Assembly: GCA_029959605.1 (NCBI GenBank)
Contig: JASCOC010000002.1
Coordinates: forward strand, 186,001 to 250,000
DNA from: Lysobacteraceae bacterium PS02340
Lineage (GTDB): Bacteria; Pseudomonadota; Gammaproteobacteria; Xanthomonadales; Xanthomonadaceae
Reading direction: 5' to 3'
Length of the DNA: 64,000 bases
Positions within the stretch are counted from its first letter, which is position 1; every line of letters starts with the position of its first letter. The notes beneath the pieces are model-generated. The model did no database searches. It was given only the letters and a program-made list of their open reading frames with translations, and was not told where the DNA came from. Both the position numbers and the translations under genes were made by a program. Below are positions 58,518 to 64,000 of the stretch, one piece after another.

Positions 58518-59267
58518 TCAGGGCAGCAGGAAGGACACGCCGAAGCCGCCGGTCCAGTCGTCCTCGTCATCGGCGAAGCCGCGCAGCACCGAGAGGTCCA
58601 ACTGCACCGCAGGCGCGACGCGCCAGGTGATGCCGGTGCCCAGCGCGCGTGAGCGCTGTGCGCCGGCGCCGAGCCCGGCTTCCACGTACGCACCGACCGT
58701 CTCGGTCGACAGAAACGTGTAACTCGGAGAGACCGTCCAGCCGGTGCCGTTCTCGTCGCGCGTGCCGTTGACGTAGAAGGCGAGATCGCCGGTCGCGACG
58801 CTGACGCCGAGATCCTGCTGCGCACGCTCGGCGCGGATGTCGGACGCGCCGGTCAGCACGCCCTGCCGCGCGAGCACCGCCCACTGCGTGTCGTCGTTCG
58901 AACCCGGCAACACCCACTTGAGCGCAATGCTGCTGTCGCCACCGCCGTGCACGCGCTCGCGTGCATCGGCGCTGCGCGTGCGCTCCCACACCCGGCTGTC
59001 GCTGCCGATCTGCAGCTCAAGATCTTCGGCAAGACCCACCCGCAACAGACTCGCGGCGGCGTAGCGCGTGGTGCGCGCGCCGTCGCTGTCGTCGTGGCTG
59101 AAGTCGGGCAGTCCCTGCTCCCAGGCGATCTGCCCGGGCGCCAGCACCGAGGGCGAAAACCCGATGCCGGGCCGGTCGAACTCGACCTCGGACGCGTTCT
59201 GCGCCTGCGCGGCCGCGCAGACCGACGCGAGCAGGCCGATCGCGCCAGCACGCATCGCGAGCCGCAT
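58518..59267 (-). CDS. Outer-membrane beta-barrel protein (MetA-pathway / transporter-like)
   Basis: A 249-residue exported protein. The signal peptide MRLAMRAGAIGLLASVCAAA ends near AQAQ. Alternating beta-strands are rich in aromatic and Gly residues and end in a terminal strand (GGFGVSFLLP). The composition and the start FDRPGIGFSPSVLAPGQIAW resemble the PF13557-type transporter family often linked to aromatic degradation, but no such genes are nearby. It lies 14 bp after the DUF2058 stop. Two in-frame ATGs (59267 and 59255) are possible; the first is used. Confidence 0.75.
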   Translation of the reverse strand: MRLAMRAGAIGLLASVCAAAQAQNASEVEFDRPGIGFSPSVLAPGQIAWEQGLPDFSHDDSDGARTTRYAAASLLRVGLAEDLELQIGSDSRVWERTRSADARERVHGGGDSSIALKWVLPGSNDDTQWAVLARQGVLTGASDIRAERAQQDLGVSVATGDLAFYVNGTRDENGTGWTVSPSYTFLSTETVGAYVEAGLGAGAQRSRALGTGITWRVAPAVQLDLSVLRGFADDEDDWTGGFGVSFLLP

Positions 59268-59281
59268 GGACGCGGACGCGC

Positions 59282-59983
59282 TCACCAGACGAGATCGTCC
59301 GGCACCTGGTACATCGGATCGCTGTAGGGATCGTCCGCGGCGGGTGCATCCGGATCGATCCGCAGCGCGACGGACGGCGCGAAGATCGCACCGGCCTCTG
59401 CCAGCACCGCGGCGGTTACCAGCAGGTAGCGGCCATTGAGCTGCACGACGCCGAGCTCGCCGGCGTTGAGCGCCTTGAGCTGGGCCTCGTCGACGTGGAT
59501 GCGCTTGATCTTGCCGCCGTATTCGAAATGACGGGCGATCTCGGCCTCTTTGATGTTGAGCGACTTGTCGGCCAGGAACACCTCGAGCTTCGCGCGCGCC
59601 TCGCGGCGCAGCCGGGCGTCTTCCTGCTTCACGCGCTCGGCCTCGATGCGCTCGTCCTTCTCGCGCTGGGCGCGGATGGCGAACGCCTTGGCCAGATCGA
59701 TGTCCTCGCGCGGCGGGCGCTTGCCCTGCGGCGCGCCGCGGCGATCGGTGTTCGGGCGCGGCTTGCCGTCGCTGCGCGGTGCGCCGCTGTTGCGGGCCTG
59801 CGGACGCGCGGCATTGTCGCCACGCGGCGCGCCGGGCTTGCCGTCGGCATTGCGGCCGGCAGGCCGTGGACCGCGGCGATCGTCGGGCCGCGGGCGTCGT
59901 TCGTCGCGACGGGGCTTGGACGCAGCCGGTGTCGGCGCCTTGAATCCGAGGCCGAGCAGCTGGTCGCGGAGGGAATCGGTCAT
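59282..59983 (-). CDS. DUF2058 (YaiL-family) protein
   Basis: A 233-residue soluble protein. The N-terminus MTDSLRDQLLGLGFK is the family hallmark. Residues 20-95 are a long Arg/Pro/Gly/Asp-rich disordered segment. Residues 95-140 form a charged helix (DLAKAFAIRAQREKDERIEA) and 145-215 the conserved C-domain (NIKEAEIARHFEYGGKIKRI). E. coli YaiL associates with ribosomes; the role is otherwise unknown. GAGG precedes the ATG. It is the third gene of the FKBP-slyX-DUF2058 run. Confidence 0.88.
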   Translation of the reverse strand: MTDSLRDQLLGLGFKAPTPAASKPRRDERRPRPDDRRGPRPAGRNADGKPGAPRGDNAARPQARNSGAPRSDGKPRPNTDRRGAPQGKRPPREDIDLAKAFAIRAQREKDERIEAERVKQEDARLRREARAKLEVFLADKSLNIKEAEIARHFEYGGKIKRIHVDEAQLKALNAGELGVVQLNGRYLLVTAAVLAEAGAIFAPSVALRIDPDAPAADDPYSDPMYQVPDDLVW

Positions 59984-59994
59984 CGCTGTCGACC

Positions 59995-60222
59995 TCAGTA
60001 ATGCGGGGGTGGCGGTTCTTCCGACGCATCGGGGAACTGCACGGTGCGCGCCTGGCGCAGGTCGTCCATCATCCGGCGCAGCAGCCCGGTCTGGGCGCTC
60101 AGCTCGAGTCGCGCCTGGCTCAGCGCATCGTTGAGCTCGCCGATGGTCTGCTCCTGGAACGCGAGTCGCGTTTCCAGTTCGGTGACGCGCGATTCCAGCG
60201 CGTCGTGTCCGGTGTCGTTCAT
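59995..60222 (-). CDS. slyX: SlyX-like coiled-coil protein
   Basis: A 75-residue protein with a long heptad-repeat helix (ESRVTELETRLAFQEQTIGE, then LNDALSQARLELSAQ) and the usual C-terminal tail ending PPPPHY. The family, named from E. coli slyX next to slyD, has no assigned biochemical role. Here it again neighbours a peptidyl-prolyl isomerase. A GAGAA ribosome-binding site lies 5 nt upstream. Confidence 0.9.
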   Translation of the reverse strand: MNDTGHDALESRVTELETRLAFQEQTIGELNDALSQARLELSAQTGLLRRMMDDLRQARTVQFPDASEEPPPPHY

Positions 60223-60274
60223 TGCATTCTCGATGGACCGGCGCGCCGCACGGGGCGGCGCACCGGCCAGGGTC

Positions 60275-61039
60275 TTACTTGACGATGTCCTGCAGCTCGA
60301 CTTCGAACACCAGCGCCTGGTTCGGACCGATCGGACCCGAGCCCATTTCGCCGTAACCCAGCGCGGCCGGGATCCACAGCTCGTACTTGCTGCCGACCGG
60401 CATCAGCTGCAGACCTTCCTGCCAGCCCGGGACGACCTGGTTGAGCGCGAACTGCGCCGGCTCGCCGCGATCGATCGAGCTGTCGAAAGTCTCGCCGTTG
60501 AGCAGCGTGCCCTTGTAGTGCACGCGCACCGTGTCGTTCGGGCCCGGCTTGGCGCCGGTGCCTTCGGTGATCACGCGGTACTGCAGGCCCGATGCGGTGG
60601 TCTGCACGCCTTCGCGCTTGCCGTTCTCGGCGAGGAACTTCTCGGCCTCGGCGGCATTGGTCTTGGACTTCTCTTCCATCTCCGCGACCTGCTTGGCCTG
60701 CATGCGCTCACCGAACTTCTGCATGATGCCCATGGCCTGCTCGTCGGTGATCTCGATGGCCTTGTCGTCGAGCGTTTCGCTGATCGCGCGCTGCAGCGTC
60801 TTGACGTCGATCTCGTCCTTGATCTGCTTGAGCTGCTCGCCCATCTGGTTGCCGATGATGTAGCTGATCTGCTCGCGCTCGCCCTTGAGGCCGGCGATCT
60901 CGCCGCCTTCGGCCGGCGTTTCGGTCGCGGCGCCTTCGGCCGGCTTGCCGGTTTCCTTGTCGATCGGCTTGCAGGCGATCATCGCCAGCGGCAGGACGGC
61001 GGCGAGGCCGGCGATGGCGAGGCGCTTGGTGTTCTTCAT
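60275..61039 (-). CDS. FKBP-type peptidyl-prolyl isomerase, lipoprotein-like (FkpA/Mip type)
   Basis: A 254-residue envelope foldase. The signal sequence ends in MIAC (C23), a probable lipobox. The N-terminal dimerisation helices (about 50-140, ISYIIGNQMGEQLKQIKDEI) are followed by an FKBP domain (about 155-254) with VRVHYKGTLLNGETFDSSID, FALNQVVPGWQEGLQLMPVG and ELWIPAALGYGE. Active-site aromatic and Asp positions are kept. GGAG is 10 nt upstream of the ATG. It lies 89 bp downstream of a paralogous isomerase gene. Confidence 0.92.
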   Translation of the reverse strand: MKNTKRLAIAGLAAVLPLAMIACKPIDKETGKPAEGAATETPAEGGEIAGLKGEREQISYIIGNQMGEQLKQIKDEIDVKTLQRAISETLDDKAIEITDEQAMGIMQKFGERMQAKQVAEMEEKSKTNAAEAEKFLAENGKREGVQTTASGLQYRVITEGTGAKPGPNDTVRVHYKGTLLNGETFDSSIDRGEPAQFALNQVVPGWQEGLQLMPVGSKYELWIPAALGYGEMGSGPIGPNQALVFEVELQDIVK

Positions 61040-61128
61040 GCGGTCAAAACTCCGGGATGAGGGATCTGGAACGGACGGCCGCTGGGAGCGGACGGCGGGA
61101 GGTGAACAGTGAATCCAGGAACGGAAGA

Positions 61129-62049
61129 TCAGAGGATGTCGATCAGTTCGACATCGAAAACGAGCGTCGAGTTCGCGGGAATGTTCGGCGGACTGCCGCG
61201 CACACCGTAGGCCAGCTCGCCGGGGATCCAGAAGCGGTACTTGCCGCCGATCGGCATCAGCTGCAGACCTTCGGTCCAGCCGGCGATGACCTGGTCGAGG
61301 CCGAACACGGCCGGTTCGCCGCGGCTGTAGGAACTGTCGAACTCGGTGCCGTCGAGCAGCGTGCCGCGGTAGTGCACGCGCACGCGGTCGCTGGCGCGCG
61401 GACGCGGGCCCTGCCCCTGCTTCTCGACGCTGTACTGGATGCCCGATGCGGTCGCGAACACGCCCGGCTTGCCGCGGTTGGCGGTCATAAAGGCGATACC
61501 GGCCTGGCGGTTGTCGTCGGCGGCGCGCGCGGTGCGCAGCTGGGCGCGCGTGATCATCCCCTGGCGGACGCGCGTGATCTCGTCGGCCGTCAGCGACGGC
61601 TGCTTGCCGTCGACCGTGTCGCGGACACCGCGCATCAGTGGCGCAATGGCGATCTCGTCGCGCATCGGGGTCAGCGAACGGCCGACATCGGCGCCGAGCA
61701 TCTGGCCGACTTTGGCGCGATCCACCGCAGGCGGTTCGCTGCCCGGGGGCAGGCCCGGCACAGGACGACCGCTGCGCGATGCGACGCGCTGCGCCAGCGC
61801 CTGGCCGATGCGCTGCGTTTCCGTCGGGTCGAGCGTCGGCGGCTTGCCGGCGAGCGCGGCCGTCACTGCCGCCTCGAACGCGGCCAGATCGAGATCGGGC
61901 GTGACCTGGGCCAGCTGCGCGGCCATGTCCATGCCGACCACGTAGCTGCTCCTGTCGCGATCGGTGCTCTCGGCCGCCACGGCCAGCGTGGCGACCGGTG
62001 CCAGCAGCAACGCAAGGGCTGCGGCGCGCATCTGATTCAACATCCGCAT
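61129..62049 (-). CDS. FKBP-type peptidyl-prolyl isomerase, exported (Mip-like paralogue)
   Basis: A 306-residue exported isomerase. The signal peptide is MRMLNQMRAAALALLLAPVA through AVAA. A longer helical N-domain (about 30-195) contains an extra Pro-rich stretch (RPVPGLPPGSEPP) and a second dimerisation-like repeat. The FKBP domain (about 200-306) has VRVHYRGTLLDGTEFDSSYS, FGLDQVIAGWTEGLQLMPIG and RFWIPGELAYGVRG. The N-domain seems to be a tandem duplicate of the FKBP_N segment, unlike its neighbour. AGGAG stands 4 nt before the ATG at 62049 and 10 nt before an in-frame ATG at 62043; either could be the start. Confidence 0.9.
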   Translation of the reverse strand: MRMLNQMRAAALALLLAPVATLAVAAESTDRDRSSYVVGMDMAAQLAQVTPDLDLAAFEAAVTAALAGKPPTLDPTETQRIGQALAQRVASRSGRPVPGLPPGSEPPAVDRAKVGQMLGADVGRSLTPMRDEIAIAPLMRGVRDTVDGKQPSLTADEITRVRQGMITRAQLRTARAADDNRQAGIAFMTANRGKPGVFATASGIQYSVEKQGQGPRPRASDRVRVHYRGTLLDGTEFDSSYSRGEPAVFGLDQVIAGWTEGLQLMPIGGKYRFWIPGELAYGVRGSPPNIPANSTLVFDVELIDIL

Positions 62050-62134
62050 GGTTCTCCTGCCCCGGATGCGGGGCGATGCAGCCGGCTATTGTCGCGGGCG
62101 CGCGGCGGCGGAGCAATCAGGCCCGCCGCGGCCT

Positions 62135-62725
62135 TCAGCGGGCGGCGGGCCTGGGCGCGGCCAGCGCGCGCTCGATCGCCGCCAGGATCTCCGGATCATC
62201 CGGCTTGGTGCGACTGCCCCACTGACCCAGCACCCGCCCGTCGCGACCCACCAGATACTTGTGGAAGTTCCACTGCGGCGCCTGGCCGGTGGCATCGGTG
62301 AGCTGCTTGAACAGGGGCGTCGCGTCGGGACCGATCACGTGCACCTTCTGGAACATCGGGAACTTCACGCCATAGGTCAGCGTACAGAACTCCTGGATCG
62401 CCGCCTCGTCATCGAATTCCTGTTCCTTGAAGTCGCCGGACGGAAAGCCCAGCACCGCGAATCCGCGCGGACGCAGGCGCGCATGCATGGATTCGAGCGC
62501 TTCGTACTGCGGGGTAAAGCCGCACTTGCTCGCGGTATTGACGATCAGCACCACGTCGCCGCCATAGGCGCTACGCAGATCCACGGTCTCGCGGACCGCG
62601 AGCTGGCGGAACTGGTGATCGAGCACGCCACGCGGCGCAGCCGGACCCTGCGCGAACGCCGCACCGGCCACCAGGGTCACACCCACTGCCAGCGCCACGC
62701 GCCGGAACCACCGATTGCCACGCAT
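62135..62725 (-). CDS. Exported glutathione-peroxidase-family protein
   Basis: A 196-residue thioredoxin-fold peroxidase with a signal peptide (MRGNRWFRRVALAVGVTLVA, cleavage near AFA-Q). The peroxidatic cysteine is C68 in NTASKCGFTPQYEALE. The tryptophan and asparagine of the active site are in WNFHKYLVGRDG near 162. The usual glutamine (in FPCNQF) is replaced: the segment reads GFPSGDFKEQEFD, placing Asp at that position. Thiol-dependent lipid or organic peroxide reduction in the periplasm is likely. AGGAG lies 8 nt upstream of the chosen ATG. Confidence 0.88.
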   Translation of the reverse strand: MRGNRWFRRVALAVGVTLVAGAAFAQGPAAPRGVLDHQFRQLAVRETVDLRSAYGGDVVLIVNTASKCGFTPQYEALESMHARLRPRGFAVLGFPSGDFKEQEFDDEAAIQEFCTLTYGVKFPMFQKVHVIGPDATPLFKQLTDATGQAPQWNFHKYLVGRDGRVLGQWGSRTKPDDPEILAAIERALAAPRPAAR

Positions 62726-62790
62726 GTCGCGATCTCCTGGACGGCCGGCGCACCGTGCCATCAGTTGGGTAGAAATTTCTGTAAGGCGCG

Positions 62791-62818
62791 TTGACACCCG
62801 CTGCGGTGGTGTTATAGT
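62791..62818 (+). promoter_or_regulatory. Strong sigma-70 promoter of the YtrA operon
   Basis: A perfect -35 TTGACA (62791-62796), a 16-bp spacer and TATAGT (62813-62818). It is the best housekeeping promoter in the window. The transcript would start near 62825, giving a leader of about 32 nt before the ATG at 62857. Confidence 0.85.
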
Positions 62819-62831
62819 CACCTACAACACC
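62808..62831 (+). promoter_or_regulatory. GGTG-N16-CACC operator overlapping the -10
   Basis: GGTGTT (62808-62813) and AACACC (62826-62831) form a 6-bp inverted repeat, which is GGTG-N16-CACC at its ends and covers the -10 box. YtrA-type GntR regulators of Xanthomonas are, as I recall, reported to bind this pattern. The gntR gene two positions downstream would thus repress its own operon. Confidence 0.7.
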
Positions 62832-62856
62832 TACCCACTAGAGCAGGACGGTCCTC

Positions 62857-63135
62857 ATGAACCGCAGGCTCCACACCCCGATCATCGCATGCACCGCCTC
62901 CGCCCTGGCGCTCTCGGCCGGCCTGCTGTTCGCCGGCCCGGCGCTGTCGGCCGGCGAGCTCGCACCCCCGCCCGTCGCCGTTGCGGTTGCTGTGAAGGCC
63001 CGTGCCCAGGCCGAGCGCGCTGCGACGACGACCGACATCGAAGCGGAGACCCCGCGTCCCCGCACCCGCCGTGCACGCAGCGGCTTCGCCCTGCCGTACT
63101 TCTCGTTCGCGCGGGGCGCTGGTGGAAGGAGCTGA
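62857..63135 (+). CDS. Small exported protein, first gene of the YtrA operon
   Basis: A 92-residue protein with a signal peptide (MNRRLHTPIIACTASALALS, then AGLLFAGPALSAG, cleavage near residue 32). A short mature part is rich in Ala, Val, Pro and Arg (PPPVAVAVAVKARAQAERAA) and ends in a basic segment with RGAGGRS. No family recognised. It is co-transcribed with the repressor 4 bp downstream and with an ABC transporter, so it may act in envelope stress or export together with them. It could also be a leader whose translation tunes downstream genes. Confidence 0.7.
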   Translation: MNRRLHTPIIACTASALALSAGLLFAGPALSAGELAPPPVAVAVAVKARAQAERAATTTDIEAETPRPRTRRARSGFALPYFSFARGAGGRS

Positions 63136-63139
63136 GGCC

Positions 63140-63511
63140 ATGGCCAATATCGAATGGAGCGACGGCGCTCCCATCTACCGCCAGCTGAAGGAACGCGTCA
63201 TCGCGATGATGCTCGACGGCGTCCTGAAGCCCGGCGATGCGCTGCCCTCGGTGCGCCAGGTGGCCGCCGACTACCAGCTCAACCCGATCACCGTCTCACG
63301 CGCCTACCAGGAACTCGCCGACGAGGCGCTGGTGGAGAAGCGCCGCGGCCTGGGCATGTTCGTCACCGAGGAAGCCTCGAAGAAGCTGCGCAGCAGCGAA
63401 CGCGAGCGGTTCCTGCACGACGAGTGGCCACAGGTGGTGGAACGGATCGAACGCCTGGGGCTGTCGACCCGGGACCTGCTGCAGTCCATCGGCAATGGAG
63501 CCAACGAATGA
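63140..63511 (+). CDS. GntR-family repressor, YtrA subfamily
   Basis: A 123-residue regulator. The winged helix is IEWSDGAPIYRQLKERVIAM, then LKPGDALPSVRQVAADYQLN and PITVSRAYQELADEALVEKR (about 4-70). A short C-terminal dimerisation helix pair of about 50 residues follows, with no ligand domain; this defines the YtrA subfamily. AGGAG is 9 nt before the ATG. Its stop overlaps the ABC ATPase start by 4 bp. YtrA regulators control neighbouring ABC transporters, often in response to cell-wall-active compounds. Confidence 0.92.
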   Translation: MANIEWSDGAPIYRQLKERVIAMMLDGVLKPGDALPSVRQVAADYQLNPITVSRAYQELADEALVEKRRGLGMFVTEEASKKLRSSERERFLHDEWPQVVERIERLGLSTRDLLQSIGNGANE

Positions 63512-64000
63512 ACGCCGTCATCGACACCCCGGTGATCACCGCGCGCAACCTCACCAAGACCTACAAGGGCGCGCGTGCGCTCGACGGCACCAGCTTCCAG
63601 ATTCCGGCCGGCCGTATCGTCGGCCTGATCGGTCCCAACGGCGCCGGCAAGACCACCGCGTTGAAGGCGCTGCTCGGCCTGATCCGCTTCGACGGCGAGA
63701 TGTCGGTGCTGGGCCGCGATCCGCGCACCGAACGCGACGCACTGATGAACGATGTCTGTTTCATCGCCGATGTCGCCGTGCTGCCGCGCTGGATGCGGGT
63801 GCGTGACGCGATCGATTTCGTCGAAGGCGTGCATCCCCGTTTCGACCGTGCGCGCTGCGAGCGTTTCCTCGCCAACACCAAGCTCGGTCCGAAGCAGCGC
63901 GTGCGCGAAATGTCCAAGGGCATGATCGTGCAGCTGCATCTGGCCCTGGTAATGGCGATCGACGCCAAGCTGCTGGTGCTCGACGAGCCGACGCTCGGCC
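63508..64000 (+). CDS. ABC transporter ATP-binding protein, 3' end cut by window edge
   Basis: The first 164 residues of an ABC-2-type exporter ATPase. Walker A is LIGPNGAGKTTALKALLG near 37-54. The signature region reads VREMSKGMIVQLHLALVMAI (MSKGM in place of the usual LSGGQ, as in related YtrB/BcrA-like ATPases). Walker B is LLVLDEPTLG near 155-164, where the window ends. Coupled to gntR by an ATGA overlap. The permease is presumably just downstream. Confidence 0.93.
   Translation, partial: MNAVIDTPVITARNLTKTYKGARALDGTSFQIPAGRIVGLIGPNGAGKTTALKALLGLIRFDGEMSVLGRDPRTERDALMNDVCFIADVAVLPRWMRVRDAIDFVEGVHPRFDRARCERFLANTKLGPKQRVREMSKGMIVQLHLALVMAIDAKLLVLDEPTLG

Overview
The window is about 64 kb of high-GC chromosome, almost fully coding, from a gammaproteobacterium of the Xanthomonadaceae/Lysobacteraceae (Lysobacter/Luteimonas/Xanthomonas type). 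The assignment rests on gene order and protein sequence: rpoE-rseA-mucD-lepA-lepB-DUF4845-rnc-era-recO in one minus-strand block, mltG-tmk-holB-pilZ with a pilZ of the Xanthomonas type-IV-pilus kind, a metH split in two, and a 1678-residue NAD-glutamate dehydrogenase. No rRNA, tRNA, CRISPR array, prophage or insertion sequence was seen. Most genes are housekeeping.

Layout. 1-5.8 kb (minus): partial nagZ, a DsbA-family gene remnant, a CYTH protein, rlmD, a DUF1318 lipoprotein and a YdbH-like envelope protein. 5.8-6.6 kb (plus): an orphan receiver-HPt protein. 6.6-15.9 kb (minus): recO, a GFA-family gene, era, rnc, DUF4845, lepB, lepA, mucD, rseA and rpoE, preceded by a recognisable sigma-E promoter. 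16-19.3 kb: a fused beta-oxidation enzyme (plus), a divergent TetR regulator with an operator-like palindrome, and a small orphan gene. 19.4-28.8 kb (minus): pilZ-holB-tmk-mltG, pabB, an ABC-F ATPase (uup), a cluster of palindromes, selO and a GST. 29-45.5 kb: deaD, a glutamine amidotransferase, trhO, an exported leucyl aminopeptidase, several small membrane or HD proteins, an MHS-type transporter, a PA2169-like four-helix protein, a secreted S9 peptidase, a spermidine-synthase-like protein, a 5'-nucleotidase, an exported alpha/beta hydrolase and nadK. 45.6-52 kb (minus): the large GDH and an acyl-CoA dehydrogenase. 52.2-57 kb (plus): an ArsR-methyltransferase fusion translationally coupled to a split methionine synthase. 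57-62.8 kb: an amidohydrolase lipoprotein, an outer-membrane-type protein, DUF2058, slyX, two FKBP isomerases and an exported glutathione peroxidase. 62.8-64 kb (plus): a strong promoter driving a small exported protein, a YtrA-type GntR repressor and an ABC-transporter ATPase cut by the window edge.

The most interesting regulatory unit is the methionine-cycle operon. A 26-bp near-perfect palindrome covers the ribosome-binding site of an ArsR/methyltransferase fusion, which overlaps metH part 1, which in turn overlaps metH part 2. The fusion looks like a self-regulated sensor of S-adenosyl compounds (SahR-like), and metH part 1 carries a His/Cys-rich loop insertion. A second pattern is a recurring minus-10-like box followed by exactly 6-7 nt and then ATG, with no Shine-Dalgarno, at ydbH, era, uup, the amidotransferase, trhO and the DUF6164 gene. 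This points to leaderless mRNAs. Three kinds of short intergenic repeat also occur: a pair of inverted-repeat elements, a pair of 40-nt repeats, and a palindrome cluster upstream of uup.
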